Assembly (NCBI RefSeq): GCF_004151235.1
Contig: NZ_JUIV01000019.1
Span: 1 to 64,000, forward strand
Direction of reading: 5' to 3'
Source of the DNA: Flavobacterium anhuiense
GTDB lineage: Bacteria; Bacteroidota; Bacteroidia; Flavobacteriales; Flavobacteriaceae
DNA: 64,000 bases
A model generated the notes under the pieces. It saw only the letters and a program-made list of their open reading frames with translations, searched no databases and was not told where the DNA came from. A program made the position numbers and the translations under genes. Every line of letters begins with the position of its first letter. Position 1 is the first letter of the stretch. Below, piece by piece: positions 36,200 through 44,979 of the stretch.

Positions 36200-38071
36200 A
36201 TGATAAGTAAAAAAATAATTGCAGCCGGAATAATATTGACGGTTCTATTTTCAGCCTGTAAAACAAAAGATTTAAAAATGAGCACAGCAAAGGAACAAAC
36301 TGCAACAGAAAACAAAGTTGTGGTTTATCAAGTTTTTACTCGCCTTTTTGGAAATAAAAATACAAACAATAAACCATGGGGAACTATTGAGGAGAATGGT
36401 GTTGGAAAGTTTAATGATTTTACAGATAAAGCGCTCCAAGAAATAAAAGATTTGGGAGTAACCTATGTTTGGTATACAGGAGTTCCGCATCATGCTTTGG
36501 TGCGTGATTATACGGCGTACGGAATTTCAAATGATGATCCAGAAGTGGTAAAAGGTCGTGCAGGTTCTCCTTATGCTGTAAAAGATTATTATAATGTAAA
36601 TCCAGATTTGGCTGTAAATCCTGCAAAACGATTAGAAGAGTTTGAAGCTTTAATCAAACGCACTCATAATGCAGGTTTGAAAGTGATCATTGATATTGTT
36701 CCAAACCATATTGCAAGAAAATATGAAGGAAAATCAAATCCAGAAGGTGTAAAAGATTTTGGTGCAGATGATGATGTTACAGTTGAATATAAACGAGACA
36801 ATAATTTCTATTACATTCCACAGCAGCATTTTGAAATACCAGATGGTGATATTCCATTAAATGGAGAAAAGAATCCGCTTATTGATGGGAAATTTGACGA
36901 AAATCCAGCAAAATGGACAGGAAATGGATCTCGTAAAATTAAGCCAGATCAAAATGACTGGTACGAAACCGTAAAAGTAAATTATGGAGTGCGTCCAGAC
37001 GGAAGCAAAGATTTTCCTGAACTTCCTGCTGGTTTTGACCAGAAATCGTATCAAGAGCATTTTGCTTTTTGGCAAGATAAAGACGTTCCTGATTCTTGGA
37101 CGAAATTTAGAGATATTGCGTTATACTGGACAGCAAAAGGAGTGGACGGATTCCGTTATGATATGGCCGAAATGGTTCCTTACGAATTTTGGAGTTATAT
37201 GAACTCTTCCATTAAAATGAAAAATCCCAACGCGTTTTTATTGGCTGAAGTGTATAATCCGAATGAATATCGCAATTATATTCGTTTAGGAAAAATGGAT
37301 TATTTGTACGATAAAGTAGAAACGTATGATAAACTGAAAGATGTTATTCGAGGAAAATCTTCGCCAGACGAATTAATAAAAATCCAAAACAATATGTCGG
37401 ATATTGAACATCATATGCTTCATTTTCTAGATAATCATGACGAACAGCGTTTGGCAAGCCCAGAATTTGCAGGAACGCCAGAAAGAGGAAAGCCTTTAAT
37501 GGTGGTTTCGGCAACAATAAGCACTTCGCCAACTATGATTTATTTTGGACAAGAAGTAGGAGAGGCAGGGAACGAAGATGCTGGTTTTGGAAAACGTTCC
37601 AGAACATCGATTTTTGATTATATCGGAGTTCCAAATCATCAGCGCTGGATGAATGGCGGTAAATTTGATGGAGGGCAGCTTTCAGAATCTGAAAAACAGC
37701 TTCGTGATTTTTACAAACGATTATTGAATTTTACAATCAACAGCAGTGCTTTAATGGGAAGTTTTGAAGAAATTCAAACTGTAAACCGTCAAAATAATGA
37801 AAATTATGATGCTTTGCTCTATTCATATGCACGTTGGTCTGAAAGTCAAAAATTGATTGTAGTGGCTAATTTTTCTTCCGAAAAAGGAAGCGAATTTGAT
37901 TTGAAAGTTCCTTCTTCGCTTATTTCAAAATGGAATTTAAAAGATGGTGAATATGAGATGAAGGATCAATTGTATCAAAACAAAACGTTTGTACTGAAAG
38001 TGCAAAATGGGCAAGGAGAAGCTAAAATCTCGATTCAGCCTTCAGAATCTTTGATTTTAGAAATGAAATGA
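36200..38071 (+). CDS. Alpha-amylase family (GH13) lipoprotein
   Basis: A 623-aa exported glycoside hydrolase with a lipobox (ILTVLFSAC, Cys20). All four GH13 regions are present: region I DIVPNH (165-170), region II GFRYDMAE with nucleophile Asp321, region III LLAEVYNP with acid/base Glu350, and region IV LDNHDEQR with Asp414. The C-terminal domain (residues about 540-623) is a beta domain typical of amylases. Probably surface or periplasmic and acting on alpha-glucans. Convergent with a GH130 gene. No SusC/SusD or regulator is nearby, so it is not a canonical utilisation locus. Confidence 0.94.
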   Translation: MISKKIIAAGIILTVLFSACKTKDLKMSTAKEQTATENKVVVYQVFTRLFGNKNTNNKPWGTIEENGVGKFNDFTDKALQEIKDLGVTYVWYTGVPHHALVRDYTAYGISNDDPEVVKGRAGSPYAVKDYYNVNPDLAVNPAKRLEEFEALIKRTHNAGLKVIIDIVPNHIARKYEGKSNPEGVKDFGADDDVTVEYKRDNNFYYIPQQHFEIPDGDIPLNGEKNPLIDGKFDENPAKWTGNGSRKIKPDQNDWYETVKVNYGVRPDGSKDFPELPAGFDQKSYQEHFAFWQDKDVPDSWTKFRDIALYWTAKGVDGFRYDMAEMVPYEFWSYMNSSIKMKNPNAFLLAEVYNPNEYRNYIRLGKMDYLYDKVETYDKLKDVIRGKSSPDELIKIQNNMSDIEHHMLHFLDNHDEQRLASPEFAGTPERGKPLMVVSATISTSPTMIYFGQEVGEAGNEDAGFGKRSRTSIFDYIGVPNHQRWMNGGKFDGGQLSESEKQLRDFYKRLLNFTINSSALMGSFEEIQTVNRQNNENYDALLYSYARWSESQKLIVVANFSSEKGSEFDLKVPSSLISKWNLKDGEYEMKDQLYQNKTFVLKVQNGQGEAKISIQPSESLILEMK

Positions 38072-38095
38072 AAGTAATTGAAATATTATAAAAAG

Positions 38096-38131
38096 AAAAC
38101 GTGTTTAGTATATTCTAAACACGTTTTTTTT
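38096..38131. terminator. Bidirectional terminator between GH13 and GH130 genes
   Basis: AAAACGTGTTTAG/CTAAACACGTTTT stem with a TATATT loop, followed by T's on the plus strand and an A-rich stretch on the other side. It serves two convergent genes. Confidence 0.93.
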
Positions 38132-38134
38132 ATT

Positions 38135-39202
38135 TTAAATCTTTTTAAGCAAAGAAAAAATCTCTTTTATAGAAAATGTTGCTCCGCAGACAAACTCGTC
38201 CGAAGCGCCATAATAAACCGTTAGTGTATCGCCATCAGGATCAAGAATATGACCGTTTGTAAAAACGACATTTCCAAAGAAACCGCTTAATTCATAGTTT
38301 GTTTTCGGAAACATAATTGGAGTTTCTGTTCTAGAAATCACTTTTGTGGGATCTTCCAAATCCAATAAAAAAGCACCTAGACAATATTGATGAAATTCGT
38401 TGGCTCCATGATAAATTTCGAGCCAACCCAATTCTGTTTTTATTGGAGCAGCACCAGCGCCAACTCTTTTGCTGTCCCAATTTTCTTTTCTGGTTTTAAT
38501 AATGCATTTATGATTTCCCCAATGAATGCCATCTGGAGAAGAAGCAATCCAAATGTAATTTCCGCCAATATCTACACTACTTGGGCGGTGTAAAGCATAA
38601 AATAACCCGTTTATTTTTTCTTCAAAAATCGCACAATCCTTGTTGTGGGGCGGAAATATTAATCCGTGTTTTTGAAAATTCTTCCAATCCGTTGTGGTTC
38701 GCAAACCGACGCCGACGCCACTGGGAGAAACAGAAGTAAACGTCAGGTAATATTTGTCTTCAATTAAAGATACACGACAATCCTCAATTCCGAAAGTTTC
38801 CAGTATTCCTTCGCCAACCAAATGCGGATAATTTTCAGGCTCGTAAAACTGTTTTCCATCTTCACTGCACAATAAACGAATATGCGATAAAGTGGTTAAA
38901 TAATCGATTCCTTGATAGTTAATTACACGAGCGTCTGTTGCAATAAGTTCTGGATGATCTTTTAGAATTTCAATAATTTGAATTGTTCCAACTTCCGTCA
39001 AAATTGGAAACGAAATACTATTTTCAATTTGTTTGGGTCTTTCAGCAACACGTACGGCAAGCCAGATTTTATTTTGGAATTGAAAAACGCCAGGATTTAA
39101 GAGACAGGTAATTTCTAGACCTTCTCTGCTTGGCGGTATATCTGAAGGAGACAGCAAGGGGTTTTCTGTAAAACGATTGGCAATATCTTTCATGATCTTC
39201 AT
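38135..39202 (-). CDS. GH130 family glycoside phosphorylase-like protein
   Basis: A 355-aa cytoplasmic five-bladed beta-propeller enzyme. GH130 members act on beta-mannosidic bonds by phosphorolysis or hydrolysis. Family landmarks are NPGVFQFQNKIWLAVRVAE, the conserved ETFGIEDCRVSLIEDKYYLTFT segment with the catalytic Asp in IEDCR, and GAGAAPIKTELGWLEIYHGA with VYYGASDEFVCGAT near the end. The true start may be the ATG three codons inside (39193). The partner GH13 gene is convergent and acts on different bonds, so no joint pathway is implied. Confidence 0.9.
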   Translation of the reverse strand: MKIMKDIANRFTENPLLSPSDIPPSREGLEITCLLNPGVFQFQNKIWLAVRVAERPKQIENSISFPILTEVGTIQIIEILKDHPELIATDARVINYQGIDYLTTLSHIRLLCSEDGKQFYEPENYPHLVGEGILETFGIEDCRVSLIEDKYYLTFTSVSPSGVGVGLRTTTDWKNFQKHGLIFPPHNKDCAIFEEKINGLFYALHRPSSVDIGGNYIWIASSPDGIHWGNHKCIIKTRKENWDSKRVGAGAAPIKTELGWLEIYHGANEFHQYCLGAFLLDLEDPTKVISRTETPIMFPKTNYELSGFFGNVVFTNGHILDPDGDTLTVYYGASDEFVCGATFSIKEIFSLLKKI

Positions 39203-39221
39203 TTAAGTACCTAAAAGGTAT

Positions 39222-39258
39222 AAAAAAAAGCTGATACTTAATTGTATCAGCTTTTTTT
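39222..39258 (-). terminator. Terminator of the sod end of the rsfS-sod cluster
   Basis: AAAAAAGCTGATAC/GTATCAGCTTTTTT stem. It sits directly after the sod stop codon and ends the long minus-strand gene run. Confidence 0.93.
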
Positions 39259-40038
39259 CTATACTTTTTTAACCTTCTTGAGAGCTTCAATGTAATATTC
39301 GTTCACTTTTTCCCAGTTAATATGATTGTAAAAAGCATCAATATAACTGCCTTTTCGGTTTTGATAATCTAAATAATAAGCATGTTCCCAAAGATCAATT
39401 CCCATAATTGGAGTTCCCGGAATCAAAGCGTTTTTCATTAATGGATTGTCTTGATTGTCTGTCGTAGTAATTTGCAATTTACCATATCGGTCCACAACCA
39501 GCCAAATCCATCCAGAGCCAAACTGCTTTTCTGACTGTGCTTTAAATTGATTTGTCAAATTATTAAAAGAACCGAACTCTTTATTAATAGAACCTGCAAG
39601 TGTATCTTTTGGTGTTTGTTCTTTCGGAGTTAGGATATTAAAATATAAAGTATGATTGTAATATCCGCCCGCATTTTGACGAAGTTTTAAATTAGTAAGA
39701 GGCATTTTTTTTAAAATGTCTTCAATAGGCATATTTTCAAACTCAGTCGAAACGATTTCTTTGTTAAAAGCGTTTGTATATGACAAATAGTGCTTAGAAT
39801 AATGAGTTTCTAAAGTCAAAGTTCTAATGTCTGGCGCAAGAGCATCATAGTTAAATGGCAATTTTGTCATTTCAAAAGAACCGGGGTCGGCTTTAACATC
39901 ATTTGGTGAACCAATAGTTATTTTTTCTTCTTTTGTTGGAAGAGGAACTTCAACTACTTCAACCAGCTTATCTTCTTTACAGGAAAATAATAGTAAAAAT
40001 GAAGCTAAAGTGCTGAAAAGAACAACGTTTTTCTTCAT
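39259..40038 (-). CDS. Exported Fe/Mn superoxide dismutase lipoprotein
   Basis: A 259-aa protein. The N-terminus MKKNVVLFSTLASFLLLFSCKEDK has a lipobox, unlike ordinary cytoplasmic SodA/SodB. After a 40-residue linker comes an intact SOD fold: FEMTKLPFNYDALAP, metal ligand His in LETHYSKHYLSY, AGGYYNHTLYFNIL, and GIDLWEHAYYLDYQNRKG with Asp and His ligands. Expected to convert superoxide at the outer-membrane or periplasmic face. Last gene of the cluster, 7 bp after the acyl-CoA-binding protein gene. Which metal it uses is not decided. Confidence 0.92.
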   Translation of the reverse strand: MKKNVVLFSTLASFLLLFSCKEDKLVEVVEVPLPTKEEKITIGSPNDVKADPGSFEMTKLPFNYDALAPDIRTLTLETHYSKHYLSYTNAFNKEIVSTEFENMPIEDILKKMPLTNLKLRQNAGGYYNHTLYFNILTPKEQTPKDTLAGSINKEFGSFNNLTNQFKAQSEKQFGSGWIWLVVDRYGKLQITTTDNQDNPLMKNALIPGTPIMGIDLWEHAYYLDYQNRKGSYIDAFYNHINWEKVNEYYIEALKKVKKV

Positions 40039-40045
40039 AATGTTT

Positions 40046-40315
40046 TTATTTTGATGTTAATGAATTGATGATTTCGATATAATTTTCTTTGGCTTCATCT
40101 ACAGTCATATGGCTTATCTGCATCCAGGCATTAGTTTTAAAAGCATCTCGTAAATCAAAATTTTGAGATTGATTGTAAACTGCGGTCCCAAAAGTAGCCT
40201 GTTTGTAAAAAGCATAAAGTCTCAACTGCACATCTTGCGGCAGTGAAGACTGAGTCATTGTCATTGCAACTTCTACAGCTTTAGCAAAGCGAATATCTAA
40301 ATCTTTATCAGCCAT
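40046..40315 (-). CDS. Acyl-CoA-binding protein
   Basis: An 89-aa four-helix protein of the ACBP family, which sequesters long-chain acyl-CoA. It has RFAKAVEVAMTMTQSSLPQDVQLRLYAFYKQATFG near the N-terminus, with the YAFYKQAT acyl-CoA pocket, and AWMQISHMTVDEAKENYIEII toward the end. Bacterial ACBPs are uncommon outside Bacteroidota and some Proteobacteria. It starts directly at the stop codon of psd, which fits a lipid-synthesis context. Confidence 0.93.
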   Translation of the reverse strand: MADKDLDIRFAKAVEVAMTMTQSSLPQDVQLRLYAFYKQATFGTAVYNQSQNFDLRDAFKTNAWMQISHMTVDEAKENYIEIINSLTSK

Positions 40316-40969
40316 TTATGCCTTTGTAGCAATAATTGTTTTCCCGCCAATCGCTTTTTGATTTAACTCAACATTGATAGGCGTACCTAAAGGTAAAAAT
40401 AAATCTACTCTTGAACCAAATTTAATAAAACCAGCATCAGTTCCCTGAACCACTTGCATTCCTTCTTTAGCGTAATTTACAATTCTACGAGCCAAAGCCC
40501 CAGCAATTTGTCTGTATAAAATAGCACCAAAAGTGTCGTTTTCGATCACTACGGTAGTTCTTTCGTTTTCTTCACTTGCTTTTGGATGCCACGCAACAAG
40601 GAATTTACCAGGGTGGTATTTGCTAAATTTAATAATCCCATCCATGGCGTAACGCGTTACGTGCACATTGATAGGCGACATAAAGATAGAAACCTGTAAA
40701 CGTTTGTCTTTAAAATATTCTCCTTCATAAACTTCTTCTATAACCACCACTTTTCCGTCAACAGGAGCTAGGATGTGATCGCTGTTTCTAACTGCAATTC
40801 TTTTAGGATTTCTAAAGAATTGTAAAATAATGATCAGAATTACAAGTGTTGCAATTTGAACAAGCATTCTAAGCCAATTGATATCTATAAATCTTTCAGC
40901 AATTAAAAGTACAGCTACAGTAAATACAGTACCTAATAAAATGGACGGGCCTCCCTCTTTATGAAACAT
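40316..40969 (-). CDS. psd: Phosphatidylserine decarboxylase family protein
   Basis: A 217-aa pyruvoyl enzyme making phosphatidylethanolamine. Two N-terminal membrane helices (residues about 11-25 and 32-48) anchor it. Catalytic motifs include ILAPVDGKVVVIEEVY, the His region INVHVTRYAMDGIIKFSKYHPG, and the cleavage site GSRVD, where Ser becomes the pyruvoyl group. This is the short PSD form. Its start overlaps the end of cdsA by 11 bp and its end abuts the ACBP gene. Confidence 0.94.
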   Translation of the reverse strand: MFHKEGGPSILLGTVFTVAVLLIAERFIDINWLRMLVQIATLVILIIILQFFRNPKRIAVRNSDHILAPVDGKVVVIEEVYEGEYFKDKRLQVSIFMSPINVHVTRYAMDGIIKFSKYHPGKFLVAWHPKASEENERTTVVIENDTFGAILYRQIAGALARRIVNYAKEGMQVVQGTDAGFIKFGSRVDLFLPLGTPINVELNQKAIGGKTIIATKA

Positions 40970-41849
40970 AATATAAAATTTGATAAAATAAAAATATAAT
41001 TGGTGCTACAAATATAACACTATCTAATCGATCTAGAATACCTCCGTGACCAGGCATTATCGAACCGCTGTCTTTAATACCGGCAATTCGTTTAAATTTG
41101 GATTCTATCAAGTCGCCAATAGTTCCAAAAATGCTCACAATTAATGCGATAATGGTCCAGATTAAAATCGATTTACCACTAAATTCAGGCTTAGGCTGAA
41201 TGTAGAGTTTAGAAATTAGAAAGCCAGCAAAAGCAGCGAAAACTACACCACCAAGAAAACCTTCAATTGTCTTTTTGGGAGAAACGCGTTCAAATAATTT
41301 GTGTTTTCCCATTGATTTTCCGACTAAATAAGCAAAAGTATCATTTGTCCAAATCAAAACAAATAAACCTAAAATAATCTTCGGATTATAATCGTTTGTT
41401 CCAAAAGAGATTTTTACAATGAAGACAAAAGGAAGCGTAATATATCCAAGCAGATATAAATATTTTGATGAAGTGCTTACTTTTTGAACAGAATCGTAAA
41501 ACAAGAATATGATGCACTTTATAGAAACCACGATGGTAACTGCCAGAAGAATTAAATCCAGCTGTTTAATATTGGTTTCTAAACTGATATTAGAATTAAA
41601 TGTATCGTTTATAAATGCAGTAGTCTGTTTGTTGTAGTGACTTACAAGGATAATTGCGGCATAAACTAAAGTTCCGAAGAGAATAGAAAATACTTTGTTC
41701 AAGTTAACGATATTAGAAAACTCGTATATCGTAATAATTAGGAAAACACCAAAAAGAGTAATGAAGCTTTCTGTAGAAAACAATATCGAAGTTAGTAATA
41801 AAGCGATATAAACAGCACCAGAAATGGTTCTCTTCAGTGTTTCGTTCAT
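40959..41849 (-). CDS. cdsA: Phosphatidate cytidylyltransferase
   Basis: A 296-aa inner-membrane enzyme making CDP-diacylglycerol from phosphatidate and CTP. About eight membrane helices. The family signature is in the C-terminal part (SPKKTIEGFLGGVVFA and IKDSGSIMPGHGGILDRLDSVIFVAP). The LUD gene ends 2 bp before its start codon, and psd overlaps its end. The gene order cdsA-psd fits phospholipid head-group synthesis. Confidence 0.96.
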   Translation of the reverse strand: MNETLKRTISGAVYIALLLTSILFSTESFITLFGVFLIITIYEFSNIVNLNKVFSILFGTLVYAAIILVSHYNKQTTAFINDTFNSNISLETNIKQLDLILLAVTIVVSIKCIIFLFYDSVQKVSTSSKYLYLLGYITLPFVFIVKISFGTNDYNPKIILGLFVLIWTNDTFAYLVGKSMGKHKLFERVSPKKTIEGFLGGVVFAAFAGFLISKLYIQPKPEFSGKSILIWTIIALIVSIFGTIGDLIESKFKRIAGIKDSGSIMPGHGGILDRLDSVIFVAPIIFLFYQILYYVS

Positions 41850-41850
41850 C

Positions 41851-42456
41851 TTAAAGATCTTCTAAAAGCAGTAAATAAAGGTTTTTTGCAACACTTCCGT
41901 ATTGTGTAAAATCTTCGTCTTTCGCTTTTTCGAAATATTTTATTGTAGTGATATTAGTAGGTATGTCTCTTTCGTATTTGCGTTTTATTGCGCTCAATCC
42001 GTCACTTTTCATAGGAAGGATTTGGCTGGTAGTAGCTATGATAACAATGTTTGCAGGTAATTCGTTAGGTTTATTTTGTCTGATCTGTTTTGATGAAAAT
42101 AAAATAGAACCTTCATCAGCAATAAGGTTTTCGCAACTTGCCAATAAAAATTTTGGTTTAGCAGGGGCAATGTAAAATAATTTATTTTCGTCTAATAGAC
42201 CAAATAAAGCAGGTTCGTAACATAAAACTTCTTGTTCAAACCAATCGTTTTCTTCTAAAATGTTTTCAAACTGTTCAGAAACCTCTCCCATGTTTTCGCA
42301 GTATAAGAACTTACCTCCATTTTTTTTGAAATTGAAAATAAATTGCTCGTCCAAAGATAAATGACTGTTCTGCGCAGAAGTTCCTGCATATTCGCTTTCG
42401 TTCACTTCATCAGAAGCGGCTTCACTAGAGCCAAATATTTTTTTGAAAAAATTCAT
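41851..42456 (-). CDS. LUD domain-containing protein
   Basis: A 201-aa cytoplasmic protein with a LutC/YkgG-like LUD fold: NFKKNGGKFLYCENMGEVSEQFENIL, then LIADEGSILFSSKQIRQNKPNELPANIVIIAT. LUD proteins belong to lactate oxidation complexes, but in Bacteroidota this solo gene usually sits between ftsH and cdsA with no lutA or lutB. The first 30 residues are polar and low complexity. The function is unknown, perhaps nucleotide or sugar-phosphate binding. Confidence 0.8.
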   Translation of the reverse strand: MNFFKKIFGSSEAASDEVNESEYAGTSAQNSHLSLDEQFIFNFKKNGGKFLYCENMGEVSEQFENILEENDWFEQEVLCYEPALFGLLDENKLFYIAPAKPKFLLASCENLIADEGSILFSSKQIRQNKPNELPANIVIIATTSQILPMKSDGLSAIKRKYERDIPTNITTIKYFEKAKDEDFTQYGSVAKNLYLLLLEDL

Positions 42457-42574
42457 TTTTTATATGAAATGCTTTACATGTTAATTGAAAACGTTCAAAG
42501 ATAAAAAAATCTTAATTCAAAAGGGTATTTTGAATTAAGATTTTGAAAAATATTATTTTGTATTTGGTAATTCG

Positions 42575-44500
42575 TTATGAAACTACCTCTTCTAAATTTT
42601 TGTCAAAAGTACGTTTTCCGAAGATGTTTTCTAAGTCATCTTTAAAGATTACCTCTTTTTCAATCAGAATATCAGCAAGTTGATTTAACTTGTCTTTGTT
42701 CTCTTCTAGTATCTGAATTGCTCTTTGGTATTGACCTTCGATTAAATCTGAAATTTCTTTGTCAATAATTTTTGCAGTTTCGTCAGAATATGGTTTAGAG
42801 AAATTGTATTCGCTTTGTCCAGATGAATCATAATACGTAACGTTTCCGATTTTATCGTTCAATCCGTAGATCGTTACCATTGCACGAGCTTGACGAGTTA
42901 CTTTTTCTAAGTCGCTTAAAGCGCCTGTTGAAATTCTGTCGAAAGTTACTTTTTCAGCAGCTCTTCCTCCCATAGTAGCACACATTTCGTCTAACATTTG
43001 ATCTGTTCTAACGATTTGTCTTTCTTCTGGTAAATACCAAGCAGCTCCTAAACTTTGTCCACGAGGAACAATGGTTACTTTAATAAGCGGTGCAGCGTGT
43101 TCTAACATCCAGCTTACAGTAGCGTGACCAGCTTCGTGAATTGCGATAGCTCTTTTTTCGTCTGGAGTAATAATTTTGTTTTTCTTTTCAAGACCACCAA
43201 TAATTCTATCAACAGCGTCAAGGAAATCTTGTCTATCAACAGCAGCTTTGTTGTTACGAGCAGCAATAAGAGCAGCTTCGTTACAAACATTTGCAATATC
43301 AGCACCAGAAAAACCTGGAGTTTGTTTTGCTAAGAAATCTAAATCAAGACCTTCAACTTTTTTGATAGGAGCTAAGTGTACTTTAAAAATTTCAGCTCTT
43401 TCGCGAATGTCTGGTAAGTCAACAAAGATTTGTCTGTCAAAACGTCCAGCACGCATTAGAGCTTTGTCAAGAACATCAGCTCTGTTAGTTGCAGCCAAAA
43501 CAATTACGTTAGAGTTTGTACCAAAACCATCCATTTCTGTCAATAATTGGTTCAAAGTGTTTTCTCTTTCGTCGTTTCCGCCAGACATATTGCTTTTTCC
43601 TCTTGCTCTACCAACAGCATCGATCTCATCGATGAAGATGATAGCAGGAGATTTTTCTTTAGCTTGTTTAAATAAGTCACGTACACGTGAAGCACCAACT
43701 CCTACAAACATTTCTACGAAATCTGAACCTGAAAGAGAGAAGAAAGGTACTTGTGCTTCACCAGCAACAGCTTTTGCTAATAAAGTTTTACCAGTTCCCG
43801 GAGGTCCTACAAGTAAAGCACCTTTTGGTATTTTACCTCCAAGATTAGTGTATTTTTCTGGGTTTTTAAGGAATTCAACAATTTCTTGAATTTCTTCTTT
43901 AGCACCTTCTAAACCTGCAACATCTTTAAATGTAGTTTTGATATCTGTTTTTTCGTCAAAAAGTTTAGCTTTAGATTTTCCGATATTGAAAATCTGTCCA
44001 CCACCTCCAGCGCCTCCGCCAGACATTTTACGCATAATAAAGATCCATACACCAACAATGATGATGATAGGAAGTAAGCTGATTAAAATATCGCTCCAGT
44101 TATTTTTTTGAAGGAAGTTGAAATCTTTCAATTTGCCCTCAGTAACTGCTTTTTCTAATTTAGTCTGAAAGATTTGATCGTTACCAATTTCCAAAGTATA
44201 GTGTGGACCTTTGTTTGGCTGTTTGAAAATATCTTCAGCAACTTTTTTGTTTGCTGGGTCTTTAAGAGCCGCAGCATTCAAATATACCTCAGCTTCTGCT
44301 TTATTGTAAACAATTACTTTTTCAATCTGTCCTTTTTCTAAAAGCGTGTTGAATTTAGAAGAAGTTAATTGAGCAGGTTCGCTTAAGCTTGATCCTCCTG
44401 TGGCAAAACTTATGAATAAAAAAACTAAAAGTATTGCGGTGTATATTAACCAAGGACTTATTTTAAATTTATTCGGATTTGGATTATTATCTTTAGCCAT
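42575..44500 (-). CDS. ftsH: ATP-dependent zinc metalloprotease FtsH
   Basis: A 641-aa inner-membrane AAA+ protease that degrades short-lived and misfolded membrane proteins. Two membrane helices (residues about 16-34 and 136-156) flank a periplasmic domain. Walker A is GPPGTGKT (232-239), Walker B IIFIDEIDAVG, second region of homology near NRADVLDKALMRAGRFD, and zinc motif HEAGH (455-459). It lies 15 bp after rsfS in the same direction. Confidence 0.98.
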   Translation of the reverse strand: MAKDNNPNPNKFKISPWLIYTAILLVFLFISFATGGSSLSEPAQLTSSKFNTLLEKGQIEKVIVYNKAEAEVYLNAAALKDPANKKVAEDIFKQPNKGPHYTLEIGNDQIFQTKLEKAVTEGKLKDFNFLQKNNWSDILISLLPIIIIVGVWIFIMRKMSGGGAGGGGQIFNIGKSKAKLFDEKTDIKTTFKDVAGLEGAKEEIQEIVEFLKNPEKYTNLGGKIPKGALLVGPPGTGKTLLAKAVAGEAQVPFFSLSGSDFVEMFVGVGASRVRDLFKQAKEKSPAIIFIDEIDAVGRARGKSNMSGGNDERENTLNQLLTEMDGFGTNSNVIVLAATNRADVLDKALMRAGRFDRQIFVDLPDIRERAEIFKVHLAPIKKVEGLDLDFLAKQTPGFSGADIANVCNEAALIAARNNKAAVDRQDFLDAVDRIIGGLEKKNKIITPDEKRAIAIHEAGHATVSWMLEHAAPLIKVTIVPRGQSLGAAWYLPEERQIVRTDQMLDEMCATMGGRAAEKVTFDRISTGALSDLEKVTRQARAMVTIYGLNDKIGNVTYYDSSGQSEYNFSKPYSDETAKIIDKEISDLIEGQYQRAIQILEENKDKLNQLADILIEKEVIFKDDLENIFGKRTFDKNLEEVVS

Positions 44501-44515
44501 TTAATGAAAGTTTCT

Positions 44516-44887
44516 TTAGTATTTGTTCTCGATTGTAGTGATTTTGGCATCGCCCCAAAGGCTTTCGATGTTGTAATATTCGCGAATATGTTTCTGGAAA
44601 ACATGTACTACAATGTGTACATAATCCATTAAAACCCATTCTGCGTTATCTGTTCCTTCTACGTGCCAAGGTTTATCTTTTAAGTCTTTTGATACTGTTT
44701 TTTGAATTGAGTTTACAATGGCGTTAACTTGGGTGTTTGAGCTACCGTTGCAAATAACAAAATAGTCGCATACAGCTGTATCTATTTCTCTTAAGTCAAG
44801 AATATCGATATCATTTCCTTTTACTTCCTCAATCCCTTTGATTATGTTCGCCAGTAGAACATCATTATTAATAGTCTTTTTCGCCAT
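44516..44887 (-). CDS. rsfS: Ribosome silencing factor RsfS
   Basis: A 123-aa protein of the RsfS/Iojap family, which binds ribosomal protein L14 and blocks subunit joining in poor growth. Conserved parts are GNDIDILDLREIDTAVCDYFVICNGSS and DKPWHVEGTDNAEWVLMDYVHIVVHVF. First gene of the minus-strand cluster, divergent from birA across a 92-bp gap. A normal-length family member. Confidence 0.96.
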   Translation of the reverse strand: MAKKTINNDVLLANIIKGIEEVKGNDIDILDLREIDTAVCDYFVICNGSSNTQVNAIVNSIQKTVSKDLKDKPWHVEGTDNAEWVLMDYVHIVVHVFQKHIREYYNIESLWGDAKITTIENKY

Positions 44888-44929
44888 GAATTATTTTATA
44901 TGAATTTGTAAAGTTACCAAATTTTGTGA

Positions 44930-44937
44930 TTATTTTT
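44930..44937 (+). promoter_or_regulatory. -7 box of birA
   Basis: TATTTTTG fits TAnnTTTG. TTTG at 44904-44907 lies 22 bp upstream as a possible -33 box. The leader would be about 35 nt. Confidence 0.45.
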
Positions 44938-44979
44938 GAACCTTAACAAAATATTAAATTAAGATATTTAAATTATTTA

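Noticed and set aside
43176..43889. 237-codon frame antisense to ftsH
   Set aside because: Shadow of the ftsH coding strand; no domain, start or promoter support.
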